The position numbers were made by a program, and so were the translations under genes. The notes under the pieces are model-generated. The model ran no database searches. It was not told where the DNA came from and saw only the letters and a program-made list of their open reading frames with translations. A DNA stretch of 36,005 nt. Source: Spirochaetaceae bacterium (lineage in GTDB: Bacteria; Spirochaetota; Spirochaetia; SZUA-6; Bin103). The DNA lies in assembly GCA_028820215.1 (NCBI GenBank), contig JAPPKD010000296.1:1-36005 (forward strand), written 5' to 3'. Position 1 is the first letter of the stretch, and the number at the start of each line of letters is the position of its first letter. Of the stretch, positions 22,912 to 31,438 are shown piece by piece.

Positions 22912-24456
22912 ATGCGGAGGAAGCTCCCCATCGGCATTCAGACCTTTCGCGAGATTCGCGAGGAAGGCTGCTACTACGTCGACAAGACCGCCTTCGCCAA
23001 GCGGCTGGTGGACGAGGGCAAGCACTACTTCCTCTCCCGCCCCCGGCGCTTCGGCAAGAGCCTGTTCGTGGACACGCTCAAGGAGCTGTTCGAGGGCAAC
23101 GAACCGTTGTTCCGCGGCCTTGCCGTCCATCGCGACTGGCCCTGGTCGGTGCGCCATCCCGTGGTGAGACTCGACTTCAGCGCGGGCGTGTACACGTCGC
23201 CGGAGGACGTGCACCGAGCGACCATGGCGCAACTGGACGCGATCGAAGAGGACGCCGGGGTCCCGGGGCGCTATGACACGGCACCGGAGCGGTTCCGTCA
23301 TCTGATCCGCGCGCTGCATCGACACACCGGGCAGCGCGTCGTCGTGCTGGTTGACGAATACGACAAGCCAATCCTGGATGCCTTCGGAACGCCGGAAACG
23401 GCACGCGCCAACCGCGACTTCCTGCGCGGGCTGTACTCGACCGTGAAGTTCGCCGACGCGCACGTCAGATTCAGCTTCTTCACGGGCGTGAGCAAGTTCA
23501 CCAAGGTGAGCCTGTTCTCGGACTTGAACAATCTCACCGACCTCACGCTCGACGCCCCGTTTTCGTCCATCTGCGGCTACACCGAGGAGGATCTGGACGC
23601 CGTGTTCGCGCCGGAGCTCGACGGCCTGGACCGGGACCGCATCCGCGAGTGGTACAACGGCTACAACTGGCTCGGCGGCGAGCGTGTCTACAACCCGTTC
23701 GGCCTTCTCCTGCTGTTCCGCAGCCGCCGGTTCAAGGCGCACTGGTTCGAGACTGGCACCCCGTCGTTCCTGATCGACACGCTGCTCACGCAGCAGGTGT
23801 TCGCTCCGGCCCTGGACGGCATGCTCGGCGCGGACGACCTGCTGTCGAAGTTCGACGTGGACGACATCGGACCGGAGGCGCTGCTGTTTCAGACCGGGTA
23901 TCTGACGATCGTCGGCGAGGAGGACCTGGGCGGCCAGCCGCTGTACCGGCTCGGCTATCCGAATCGAGAGGTGCGGCAGGGTCTGCACGCACACCTGCTG
24001 CGGGCGATGACACCCTCGGACGCGAACCACCTGATGACCAGCCTGCGGCTGCGTGAGTTGCTGGCCGCCAACGACTTCGCCGGCATCGATGCGCTGTTCC
24101 GGGGTTTCTTCGCGGGCATCCCCTACGAGTGGCATACGAACAACTCCATCGCTGCATACGAGGGCTACTACGCCAGCCTGTTCTACTCGCACTTCGCAGC
24201 GGCCGGGCTGGAGGTGGTCGTGGAGGACAGCACCAGCCGCGGCCGCGTGGACCTGGCGGTGCGCTTCCACGGCGCGGTCTACCTGTTCGAGTTCAAGGTG
24301 GTCGAGTCGCAACCGGGCGGAAGAGCGCTGGCGCAGTTGCAGGAACGAGGTTATGCCGACAAGTACCGCGACCTCGGTCGGCCGATCCACTTGATCGGCG
24401 TCGAGTTCAGCCGAACCGAGCGCAACGTGTCCGCGTTCGCGGTGGCATCGGCATGA
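22912..24456 (+). CDS. AAA-ATPase-like / PD-(D/E)XK nuclease family protein (PF09820-DUF1703 type)
   Basis: A 514-aa member of a large, often multi-copy family common in Bacteroidetes and spirochaetes. N-terminal part: LPIGIQTFREIREEGCYYVD (5-24) and the altered Walker A RPRRFGKS (43-50); Walker B is VVVLVDEYDKP (143-153). The C-terminal nuclease-like domain has D447 in GRVDLAV and E460/K462 in LFEFKVVE, followed by ALAQLQERGYADKY. All key residues are present. The biological role of the family is not established; a defence or mobile role has been guessed from its spread. Its stop overlaps the next start (ATGA). Confidence 0.9.
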   Translation: MRRKLPIGIQTFREIREEGCYYVDKTAFAKRLVDEGKHYFLSRPRRFGKSLFVDTLKELFEGNEPLFRGLAVHRDWPWSVRHPVVRLDFSAGVYTSPEDVHRATMAQLDAIEEDAGVPGRYDTAPERFRHLIRALHRHTGQRVVVLVDEYDKPILDAFGTPETARANRDFLRGLYSTVKFADAHVRFSFFTGVSKFTKVSLFSDLNNLTDLTLDAPFSSICGYTEEDLDAVFAPELDGLDRDRIREWYNGYNWLGGERVYNPFGLLLLFRSRRFKAHWFETGTPSFLIDTLLTQQVFAPALDGMLGADDLLSKFDVDDIGPEALLFQTGYLTIVGEEDLGGQPLYRLGYPNREVRQGLHAHLLRAMTPSDANHLMTSLRLRELLAANDFAGIDALFRGFFAGIPYEWHTNNSIAAYEGYYASLFYSHFAAAGLEVVVEDSTSRGRVDLAVRFHGAVYLFEFKVVESQPGGRALAQLQERGYADKYRDLGRPIHLIGVEFSRTERNVSAFAVASA

Positions 24457-24824
24457 CGGGGGGTGCCGCGGCGCACACACCGACGCTCGGCGAGCTCGCC
24501 CATCGAGCCAAGGACGAGGCGCGCGATGCCGGTTACGAGCGCGCCGGCGTCTTCCTGCTGCTGATCGGCCCGGACGACGCCGTCCGGGTCCTGCGCGCCC
24601 TGGACGCTCAGGAAGTCACCGGTATCTGCGGCGTGATCGCGCGCCTGGACACGGTGAGCGAGCGCGACGCCCGCCGGGTTGTGGAGGAGTACGGCGTGCG
24701 CCCGTCCTCCGTTCGCTCCACGGCGACAGGCGGACCGGCGGCCGTTCGCCACCTGCTCGCGGCCGCCTTCGACGCCGACCATGCCGAGCGGTTGCTGGGC
24801 CGCATCCAGGAAGGGCTGTCATGA
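24453..24824 (+). CDS. Isolated FliG N-terminal domain-like protein
   Basis: A 123-aa protein that covers only the FliG N-terminal domain, which in complete FliG binds the flagellar MS-ring protein FliF. The pattern is GVFLLLIGPDDAVRVLRALD (32-51), EVTGICGVIARLDTVSERDA (54-73), RRVVEEY (74-80), GGPAAVRHLLAAAFDADHAE (93-112) and RLLGRIQ. The middle and C-terminal domains that contact FliM and the stator are missing. The ATG overlaps the upstream stop, so the two genes are translationally coupled. It could be an adaptor or decoy at the FliF surface, or a FliG-fold protein unrelated to motility. Confidence 0.65.
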   Translation: MTGGAAAHTPTLGELAHRAKDEARDAGYERAGVFLLLIGPDDAVRVLRALDAQEVTGICGVIARLDTVSERDARRVVEEYGVRPSSVRSTATGGPAAVRHLLAAAFDADHAERLLGRIQEGLS

Positions 24825-24847
24825 TGGGTCCGGCATGATGGGTCCGG
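24820..24847. repeat. Tandem 14-bp duplication before asnS
   Basis: CATGATGGGTCCGG occurs twice head-to-tail and is followed by CATGA of the asnS start, a third partial unit. The first unit holds the TGA stop of the FliG-like gene. Each unit carries ATGATG, so several start-like codons lie before the real one at 24849. Confidence 0.85.
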
Positions 24848-24848
24848 C

Positions 24849-26162
24849 ATGACGGAACCCGGGCCGCCGCGCGTGGCGATCCGGGACGTGGGCGCCCACG
24901 ACGGAGGCGCCGTGGAGGTGGCCGGCTGGCTCTACAACGCGCGCTCCAAGGGGCGAATCCTGTTCCTGCAGCTCCGCGACGGCACCGGGCGCATGCAGGC
25001 CACCGCCATCGACGGCGAGACGGAGCCCGACTCCTTCGCCCGCGCCGCCCGGCTCCCCCTGGAGTCCAGCGTGTTCGCGCGCGGCACGGTGCGGGCCGAG
25101 CCGCGCGCCCCCGGCGGCTACGAACTGCAGCTCCACGCGCTGCAGGTCCTGCAGTCGCCGACGGCCGAGTACCCGATCGCGAAGAAGGCGCACGGCGTCG
25201 ATTTCCTGCTGGCGCACCGCCACCTGTGGCTGCGCTCCCGCCGTCAGGAGGCACTGATGCGGCTGCGAAGCGAGTTGCGCATCGCCATGCACGACTTCTT
25301 CCACCGGCGCGCCTTCGTGCTGGTGGACACGCCGATCCTCACCGGCGCCGTCGGTGAGAATGCGTCGTCGCTGTTCACCCTGCCCTACTACGACCTGGGC
25401 GAGGCTCACCTGGCGCAGACCGGCCAGCTCTACCTGGAGGCCGCCTGCCAGTCGCTGGGCAAGGTGTACAACTTCGGCCCGACGTTCCGCGCGGAGAAGT
25501 CCAAGACCCGCCGCCATCTCAGCGAGTTCTGGATGCTGGAGGCCGAGGTCGCCTTCGCGGACAGCGACGCCAACATGCAGCTCCAGGAGGACCTGGTGCT
25601 CGCTGTGGTGGACCATGTCCTGACCCGGTGCGCAAGCGAGCTCGCCACGCTGGAGCGGGACACCGCGCCGCTCGCCCGGCTGGCCCCGCCGTTCCCGCGC
25701 ATCGACTACGCGGAAGCCGTGAGCATCGCCCAGGCCGCCGGCGCCGACATGCAACTCGGGCAGGATCTGGGCGCGGACGAGGAGACGGCGGTCAGCCTGA
25801 GCTTCGACCGCCCCGTGTTCGTCACCGACTACCCGCGAGCGGCCAAGGCATTCTACATGAAGGGCCACCCCACCGACCCGGACCGGGTGCGCTGCTCGGA
25901 CCTGCTGGCCCCGGAAGGCTATGGCGAGATCGCCGGCGGCTCGCAGCGCGAGGACGACCTGGACGCGCTGGTCGCCGCCATCCGGGCGCACGGCCTTCCC
26001 CTCGACGCCTACGAGTGGTACCTGGACCTGCGCCGCTTCGGCTCGGTCCCGCACTCCGGGTTCGGCATCGGCCTGGAGCGCACCCTCGCCTGGATCGCCG
26101 GCATCCCCCACGTGCGCGAAGCGATCGCGTTTCCCCGCACACTGCAACGGCTGTACCCTTGA
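24849..26162 (+). CDS. asnS: Asparaginyl-tRNA synthetase
   Basis: Class IIb synthetase charging tRNA-Asn, 437 aa. The N-terminal OB-fold anticodon domain spans about 20-110 (VAGWLYNARSKGRILFLQLR). Motif 2 is FRAEKSKTRRHLSEFWMLEAE, and motif 3 GFGIGLERTLAWI. FVTDYPRAAKAFYMKGHP identifies AsnRS rather than AspRS. The N-terminus is about 15 residues shorter than some relatives but complete for the fold. Starts inside a short tandem repeat with no strong ribosome site, so translation may depend on the upstream gene. The TM2 gene follows after 11 bases. Confidence 0.95.
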   Translation: MTEPGPPRVAIRDVGAHDGGAVEVAGWLYNARSKGRILFLQLRDGTGRMQATAIDGETEPDSFARAARLPLESSVFARGTVRAEPRAPGGYELQLHALQVLQSPTAEYPIAKKAHGVDFLLAHRHLWLRSRRQEALMRLRSELRIAMHDFFHRRAFVLVDTPILTGAVGENASSLFTLPYYDLGEAHLAQTGQLYLEAACQSLGKVYNFGPTFRAEKSKTRRHLSEFWMLEAEVAFADSDANMQLQEDLVLAVVDHVLTRCASELATLERDTAPLARLAPPFPRIDYAEAVSIAQAAGADMQLGQDLGADEETAVSLSFDRPVFVTDYPRAAKAFYMKGHPTDPDRVRCSDLLAPEGYGEIAGGSQREDDLDALVAAIRAHGLPLDAYEWYLDLRRFGSVPHSGFGIGLERTLAWIAGIPHVREAIAFPRTLQRLYP

Positions 26163-26173
26163 GATAGCGCTGC

Positions 26174-26659
26174 ATGAGCTACTCGCGGGGCACCGCCTAC
26201 CTGCTGTGGGCGCTGTGCCTGTTCGGGGTTTCCGGGATCCACCGCTTCTACCTGGGACGGATCGGCACCGGCATCCTCTGGCTGTGCACCTGGGGGCTGT
26301 TCGGGATCGGCAACATCATCGACCTGTTCACGATCCCCACGATGGTGGACGCGGAGACCGCCCGGCGGCTGCCGGGACCGGCTCCGGGCCGCCTGCCCGA
26401 CTTCGCGCAGACAGCTGACGCCGCGGAGTCGATCGAGACGGTGATCCTGCGCGCGGCCAAGGCGCACGGCGGGGTCGTGACGCCGGCGGAGATCGCGGTG
26501 GGCGGCGACTACAGCCTCGACGACGCCAAGGCCTGCCTCGACGACCTGGTCTCCCGCGGGCACGCGGAGTTGCGCGTGCGCAGGAGCGGCGGCATGGTCT
26601 ACGTGTTCCCGGACCTGCTCACCCCGGAGGCCGAGGACCTCGTCGAGCCGCTCACCTGA
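26174..26659 (+). CDS. TM2 domain protein with winged-helix-like tail
   Basis: A 161-aa membrane protein. The TM2 domain (about 7-56) has two membrane helices around [17 protein letters not shown] and ends in [12 protein letters not shown], the family signature. A Pro/Ala linker follows. Residues about 88-155 ([20 protein letters not shown], then [20 protein letters not shown]) look like a small winged-helix DNA-binding-type fold. TM2 proteins often carry such extra cytoplasmic domains; their function is unknown. It is followed by 64 bases without a gene before the alaS start, which hold the alaS promoter. Confidence 0.75.
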   Translation: MSYSRGTAYLLWALCLFGVSGIHRFYLGRIGTGILWLCTWGLFGIGNIIDLFTIPTMVDAETARRLPGPAPGRLPDFAQTADAAESIETVILRAAKAHGGVVTPAEIAVGGDYSLDDAKACLDDLVSRGHAELRVRRSGGMVYVFPDLLTPEAEDLVEPLT

Positions 26660-26688
26660 GCCCGTCACCTGAGCGCGGCCGCCGCGGT

Positions 26689-26718
26689 TTGACACCACGG
26701 CCGGCGCCTGAACACATT
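26689..26718 (+). promoter_or_regulatory. Promoter of alaS
   Basis: A perfect TTGACA (26689-26694), 18 bases, then CACATT (26713-26718), five bases before the ATG. The -35 is strong and the -10 weak. The very short distance points to a leaderless mRNA. Confidence 0.4.
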
Positions 26719-26723
26719 TCGTC

Positions 26724-28550
26724 ATGCCAACGTCCGCCATACGAAAGCCAGCCTTGACGGCCAACGATCTCCGCGATCTCTATCTGTCCTACTTCGAGTC
26801 CAAGGGCCACGCGCGCATCCCCAACCACTCGCTGGTCCCCGAGAACGACCCCACGGCGCTGTTCGTGATGGCCGGCGTGCACCCGCTGGTCCCCTACGTG
26901 CTGGGCGCTCCGCACCCCTCCGGGCGGCGCCTCGTCAACGTGCAGAAATGCATCCGCACGATCGACATCGACCTGGTCGGAGACCTGTCGCATCTGACGC
27001 TGATCGAGATGCTCGGCAACTGGTCGCTCGGCGACTACTTCAAGCAGGGTGCGATCGAGCTGAGCCACGAGTTCCTCACCGACAGCCGCTGGCTGGGCTT
27101 TCCGGTCGAGCACCTGCACGTCACCTGCTTCGCCGGCAACGAGATGGTGCCCCGCGACGACGAGGCGGCCTCCGCCTGGCGTTCGCTCGGCATCGCGGAG
27201 GATCACATCCACTTCCTCGGGGAGGACAACTGGTGGGGACCGGCGGGGCAGACCGGCCCCTGCGGGCCGACGACGGAGATGTACATCGACCTGTACCCCG
27301 ACGCCGGCGACGACGGCCGCACGCCGGGCAACGGCGACCGTCACCTGGAGATCTGGAACGACGTGTTCATGCAGTACGACAAGACCAGCGAAGGGCGCTT
27401 CGTCCCGCTGCAGCAGCAATGCGTGGACACCGGCATGGGCGTGGAGCGAACCGCTGCCGTTCTGCAGGGCGCGGCCAGCGTCTACGACATCGACGTCATG
27501 GCGCCGATCGTCGCCACCGCCGCAGGGCAGGCCGCCGTCGCATACGGAGAGGATGCCGAGCGCGACCGGTCGATCCGCATCGTGGTCGATCACGTCCGCG
27601 CCGCCGTGTTCATGCTCGGTGACGAGGCCGCCATCACCCCCTCCAACCTGGGCCAGGGCTACGTGCTGCGCAGGATCATCCGCCGGGCGATCCGCCACGG
27701 GCGCAAGCTGGACATCCCCGGCGAGATGCTGCGCGCCACAGCGGAGAGCGTCATCGACAACTACGGCGACGCCTATCCGCGGCTTGCCGAGCAGGGCGGC
27801 ACGATCCTGAGCGAGCTGTCCCAGGAGGAACGGCGCTTCTCCGCCACTCTGGCCAAGGGCGAGGCGGAGTTGCAGAAGATGCTGCCACGTCTGCTCGCAC
27901 GCGACGACAGGGTGATCCCGGGAGATGTCGCGTTCCGTCTCTACGACACCTACGGATTCCCCCTGGAGATCACCGAGGAGCTCGCAGAGGAGCATGGCCT
28001 GACGGTGGACGGCGCCGGGTTCGACCGGCGGTACGCCGAGCACCAGAAGCGGTCCAAGGCCGGCGCCGACAAGACCTTCAAGGGAGGGCTGGCCGACGCC
28101 AGCGAGACCGTGCAGCGCCTGCACACCGCCACGCACCTGCTGCATCAGGCACTGCGTGACGAGCTGGGAGAGCACGTGCAGCAAAAGGGCAGCAACATCA
28201 CCGCCGAGCGGCTGCGGTTCGACTTCTCGCACAGCGCGCCGATGTCCAAGGAGGAGGTCGCGCGCGTTCAGACCACCGTCAACGACCGCATCGCCGATGA
28301 CCTGCCGATCAGCATGCAAGTGATGAAGCTGCAGGACGCTCTGGACGGCGGCGCCATCGCCCTGTTCGGCGAGAAGTACCAGGAGGACGTCAAGGTCTAC
28401 TCGATCGGCGACTACTCCCAGGAGGTGTGCGGCGGGCCGCACGCGAGCCGTACCGGCGAGCTCGGCGCGTTCCGGATCGTCAAGGAGCAGTCGTCATCGG
28501 GCGGCGTGCGGCGCATCCGCGCGGTGTTGGAGCCCGCCTCCCAGGTCTAG
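26724..28550 (+). CDS. alaS: Alanyl-tRNA synthetase, short form
   Basis: Charges tRNA-Ala and edits mischarged Ser/Gly. 608 aa instead of the usual about 870. Present: the class II catalytic core (LRDLYLSYFESKGHARIPNH; NVQKCIRTIDIDL; WWGPAGQTGPCGPTTEMY), the tRNA-recognition part, and the editing domain with HTATHLLH and the Cys-His site VCGGPHASRTGELG. Missing: the C-terminal C-Ala/oligomerisation domain (beyond SSSGGVRRIRAVLE). Such short forms are known from Borrelia and Treponema, supporting a spirochaete origin. ATG 26724 or TTG 26754 may be the start; family alignment allows either. Ends four bases inside the convergent hisB gene. Confidence 0.95.
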   Translation: MPTSAIRKPALTANDLRDLYLSYFESKGHARIPNHSLVPENDPTALFVMAGVHPLVPYVLGAPHPSGRRLVNVQKCIRTIDIDLVGDLSHLTLIEMLGNWSLGDYFKQGAIELSHEFLTDSRWLGFPVEHLHVTCFAGNEMVPRDDEAASAWRSLGIAEDHIHFLGEDNWWGPAGQTGPCGPTTEMYIDLYPDAGDDGRTPGNGDRHLEIWNDVFMQYDKTSEGRFVPLQQQCVDTGMGVERTAAVLQGAASVYDIDVMAPIVATAAGQAAVAYGEDAERDRSIRIVVDHVRAAVFMLGDEAAITPSNLGQGYVLRRIIRRAIRHGRKLDIPGEMLRATAESVIDNYGDAYPRLAEQGGTILSELSQEERRFSATLAKGEAELQKMLPRLLARDDRVIPGDVAFRLYDTYGFPLEITEELAEEHGLTVDGAGFDRRYAEHQKRSKAGADKTFKGGLADASETVQRLHTATHLLHQALRDELGEHVQQKGSNITAERLRFDFSHSAPMSKEEVARVQTTVNDRIADDLPISMQVMKLQDALDGGAIALFGEKYQEDVKVYSIGDYSQEVCGGPHASRTGELGAFRIVKEQSSSGGVRRIRAVLEPASQV

Positions 28551-29152
28551 ACGACCCGGCCCTTCGTGGAGCGCGGCTCCCGCCCCGGAGCCGTCCGGAA
28601 TGCCTGGCCCAGGGCGCGGCCCAGCGCCTTGCACAGCGCTTCGGCCAAGTGGTGGGAGTTGTCGCCGTACCTGGCCGCGGCATGGACGTTGATGCGCGCC
28701 CGCCCGGCCAGGGCCGTGAAGAACTCGCGCAGCAGCCAGACATCGAAATCACCCGCTCGTTCCTGAGGAAACGCCGCGTCGAACCGGCAGTGGGAGCGGC
28801 CGCCGGCGTCGACGGTCACCTCAGCCAGGGCATCATCCATCGGCACCACCGCGTGCCCGAAGCGGGTGAGCGGGGTGCCTTGATCCATCGCCCGGAACAG
28901 GCATTCCCCCAGCACGATGCCCACGTCCTCCACGACGTGGTGGGCATCCACCTCCAGGTCTCCGGACGCCGTGATCTGCAGGCCCAGGCCGCCGTGAAAC
29001 CCCATTGCGTGCAGCATGTGATCGAAGAACGGCACCCCGGTGGACACCTCGACCACCGGGACGCTCCCCGCATCCGTGGGGTCCAGGTCCAGGCGCACCG
29101 CCACCTCCGTCTCCCTGGTGCTGCGTTCGAAGGAGTACTGCCGGGCGGCCAT
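28547..29152 (-). CDS. hisB: Imidazoleglycerol-phosphate dehydratase
   Basis: Dehydrates imidazoleglycerol phosphate to imidazole acetol phosphate, the substrate of HisC. 201 aa, the monofunctional form without the histidinol phosphatase domain. Metal-binding motifs: PFFDHMLHAMG, DAHHVVEDVGI and its repeat GDNSHHLAEALCKALG. Start ATG at 29152, four bases after the hisG stop; third gene of hisZGB. The C-terminus ends in a basic tail (GREPRSTKGRVV) that overlaps the alaS stop on the other strand. Confidence 0.95.
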   Translation of the reverse strand: MAARQYSFERSTRETEVAVRLDLDPTDAGSVPVVEVSTGVPFFDHMLHAMGFHGGLGLQITASGDLEVDAHHVVEDVGIVLGECLFRAMDQGTPLTRFGHAVVPMDDALAEVTVDAGGRSHCRFDAAFPQERAGDFDVWLLREFFTALAGRARINVHAAARYGDNSHHLAEALCKALGRALGQAFRTAPGREPRSTKGRVV

Positions 29153-29156
29153 CGGA

Positions 29157-29801
29157 TCAGCGCGCGGCCAACCGGCTCACCAGCCGGTCGACCGCGCGAA
29201 ACCGCAACTTATAGTAGGCGGGGTTGGCGATCAAGTAGACCGCCGTCGGCTCCATCCGCTCGATCACCTCCAGCCCCTGGGCCGCCAGCGTGGCCCCGGT
29301 CTCGACGATATCGACGATGCAGGGAGCCAGCCCCAGGACCGGCGCCAACTCCACCGACCCGGTCAGCCTGATGATCTGCGTGGGTATCCCCCGGCGGCTG
29401 AAGTAGCCGCGGGCGAACCGCGGATACGAGGTGGCGATCGTCAACTCGCTGGCATCGGCGAGGATCCGCTCCAGCGTGCTGCCGCGCGCGGCGGCCAGGC
29501 AGAACATGCCGCCACGAAAGTCGAAGCGGTGCAGGCGCAGGAAGCGGCCGTCCGCCTCGCCGATCACGTCGCTGCCGCAGATCCCCAGGCCGGCGATCCC
29601 GTGATCGACGTAGATGGGCAGATCGTGGTTGCGCACCAGCATCGCCCGCATTCGTCCGCTCTTGTCCTCGGCCATCAGCTCGCGCGGGCCGAACGCCAGC
29701 TCGTGGCCCACCGCCTTGAAATGTTCCAGAACCGCCGCCAGCAGCCGGTCGGTCTTCGGCAGGGCGATGCTCAGGGCGGGCTCGCCGCCGGCGTCCGGCA
29801 C
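29157..29801 (-). CDS. hisG: ATP phosphoribosyltransferase, short (HisZ-dependent) form
   Basis: First, committed step of histidine synthesis (ATP + PRPP). 214 aa, the short form that lacks the C-terminal ACT-like regulatory domain and therefore needs HisZ, encoded directly upstream. Hallmarks: LSIALPKTDRLL, GIAGLGICGSDVI, LTIATSYPRFARGYF and the PRPP loop DIVETGATLAAQGLEVIE. The GTG at 29799-29801, two bases after the hisZ stop, was chosen; the open frame extends into hisZ but that part has no HisG similarity. Confidence 0.93.
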   Translation of the reverse strand: MPDAGGEPALSIALPKTDRLLAAVLEHFKAVGHELAFGPRELMAEDKSGRMRAMLVRNHDLPIYVDHGIAGLGICGSDVIGEADGRFLRLHRFDFRGGMFCLAAARGSTLERILADASELTIATSYPRFARGYFSRRGIPTQIIRLTGSVELAPVLGLAPCIVDIVETGATLAAQGLEVIERMEPTAVYLIANPAYYKLRFRAVDRLVSRLAAR

Positions 29802-29803
29802 GG

Positions 29804-30880
29804 CTACTGGATCGCGGCGCGTCCACGCGCGCGCAACGCCTCGGCCTGCCGGTAGGTGGCCGTGAACGGGCTGCCGCTCAGGTCCACGGGCTCCTCGACC
29901 GCGACCTCGACGCGGCGCGCGTGCCGCTCCACGCGTCCGAGCAGCAGCGCGAACCCGGTCGACGGGCACTCGCCTCCGAATCGCCCGAGCAGACCGTCGT
30001 AGCGGCCACCGACGGCGACCGGGCCGCCCGCGCCGGCGACGTAGGCCGACATGACGATCCCGGAGTAGTAGGACTGGGCGCCCAACTCCGAAAGATCCAG
30101 TCGGACGGGGGGAAGATCCAGCGTGCCTAGCGCATCGGCCACCGCCACCAGGTGGGCGACCGCCTTGCGTGCGGCGCCCGGCAGGCGGTCTCCGAGCTCG
30201 ACGACCCGGTCCTCGATCTCCCGGACGCCGCCGATCATCGCGAACAGCTCCGCGAGCGCGTCCGCATGTGTCACGCCGGCCGCGGACGAACGCTTCCGTA
30301 CCGCGGCCCACTCCCGGTCGCGGATCGCTCCACGAAGCTCGACGAGAGCGTCTTCAGGCACCTGTGCGTAGCAGCCGTCGAACACGGCGCGCGATCCGAC
30401 ATGCAACGCCACGCCGCGGACGCCGGCGTGCTCCAAGGCACGCAGGCACAGCGCGATGATCTCGGTGTCGGCGTCCACCCCGGAGCGGCCGATAAGCTCG
30501 GCGCCCACCTGATACGACTCGTTGTGGGAGATGCTCTCGGCATCCTCGTGCCGGACGACGGAATCCGCGTAGCACAGCCGCAGCGGCAGCGCGGCGCGGG
30601 GCACGGTGCGTGCCGCCAGTCGGGCCGCGAACAGCGTGACGTCGGAGCGGACCAGCAGCAGCTCCCCGTCGCGATCGATCAGCCGGTATACCCGCTCCAG
30701 CATCTCGGGGTCGAGCACGGGCCGGAACGCTTCGAAATAGTCGAACACCGGCGTCTCCACGAGCCGGTATCCCCACAGGGCGAACAGATCGAGCAGCCCC
30801 TCGCGCAGCCGGCGGCGGGCGGTGGCCCGTCCGAATGGCAGTCCGCCGCCCGCGCGCGGCGCCTGCAGGTAGGCGCTCAT
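29804..30880 (-). CDS. hisZ: ATP phosphoribosyltransferase regulatory subunit
   Basis: Class II synthetase-like (HisRS-related) regulatory subunit that forms an octamer with short HisG and transmits histidine inhibition. 358 aa: FGRATARRRLREGLLDLFAL, ETPVFDYFEAFRP, LLVRSDVTLFAAR (the motif-2 region), ESYQVGAELIG and the C-terminal GGRYDGLLGRFGGECPSTGF. It lacks an anticodon-binding domain, as expected for HisZ rather than HisRS. First gene of hisZGB, 40 bases after the nitroreductase stop, so it could be read from that promoter. Confidence 0.92.
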   Translation of the reverse strand: MSAYLQAPRAGGGLPFGRATARRRLREGLLDLFALWGYRLVETPVFDYFEAFRPVLDPEMLERVYRLIDRDGELLLVRSDVTLFAARLAARTVPRAALPLRLCYADSVVRHEDAESISHNESYQVGAELIGRSGVDADTEIIALCLRALEHAGVRGVALHVGSRAVFDGCYAQVPEDALVELRGAIRDREWAAVRKRSSAAGVTHADALAELFAMIGGVREIEDRVVELGDRLPGAARKAVAHLVAVADALGTLDLPPVRLDLSELGAQSYYSGIVMSAYVAGAGGPVAVGGRYDGLLGRFGGECPSTGFALLLGRVERHARRVEVAVEEPVDLSGSPFTATYRQAEALRARGRAAIQ

Positions 30881-30920
30881 GCCATCGGCGTGGGAACGGA
30901 GCTGGCGTGGAGCCCGATTC

Positions 30921-31430
30921 TCACCAGTGGTCGTAGGAGACGATCTGCTGGAGCGGTTTGCGAGGCTGCCGCGGCGTCGCTTCCGCCGCGTAGCCCAGCA
31001 CCAGCAACAGCACCACCCGCATGCGATGCGGCACGCTCAGCAGGTCCTTGACCTCCTGCTCGTCGAACGTCGTGATAAAACAGCTCTGCAGGCCTTCTTC
31101 CTCTGCCTGAAGCGCCATGAACGTGGCGGCGACCGCCAGATCGATCGGGTGCGAGTACTGCCCGTTGGGCATCATGTAGTCGATGTTCGTCGTGCACGCG
31201 GCGATCACCACGGGGGCCGTGCCGACGTTCTGCTCACGGAACGCCGCCGCCGCGACCTTGTCGCGGAGGTCGGGCTTGCGTATGACGATGAAGCGCCACT
31301 CCTGCCGGTTCTTCGCCGAGGGCGCCCGACGCCCCGCTTCGATGATCTGGTCGAGCTTGGCGGTGGCGACAACCCGCCCGTCGAAGCGCAGACAGCTACG
31401 CCGTTCCGCGATCACCGGCAGCAGCGCCAT
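30921..31430 (-). CDS. Nitroreductase family protein
   Basis: FMN-dependent NAD(P)H oxidoreductase of the nitroreductase fold, 169 aa (the small class). Seen: an Arg-rich flavin-binding start (AERRSCLRFDGR), RRAPSAKNRQEWRFIVIRKP, and the C-terminal VLLLVLGYAAEATPRQPRKP that closes the flavin site. The physiological substrate cannot be told. A good promoter (TTGCCA, 17 bases, TATGGT) lies eight bases before the ATG. It is the gene before hisZ and may be co-transcribed with the his genes. Confidence 0.9.
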   Translation of the reverse strand: MALLPVIAERRSCLRFDGRVVATAKLDQIIEAGRRAPSAKNRQEWRFIVIRKPDLRDKVAAAAFREQNVGTAPVVIAACTTNIDYMMPNGQYSHPIDLAVAATFMALQAEEEGLQSCFITTFDEQEVKDLLSVPHRMRVVLLLVLGYAAEATPRQPRKPLQQIVSYDHW

Positions 31431-31438
31431 ATTGATAC

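Noticed and set aside
22426..24480. A 684-codon minus-strand frame opposite the AAA-ATPase gene
   Set aside because: Shadow of the well-supported plus-strand gene; no signal, motif or start site.
24819..28442. Long minus-strand frames opposite asnS and alaS
   Set aside because: Antisense to two certain synthetase genes.
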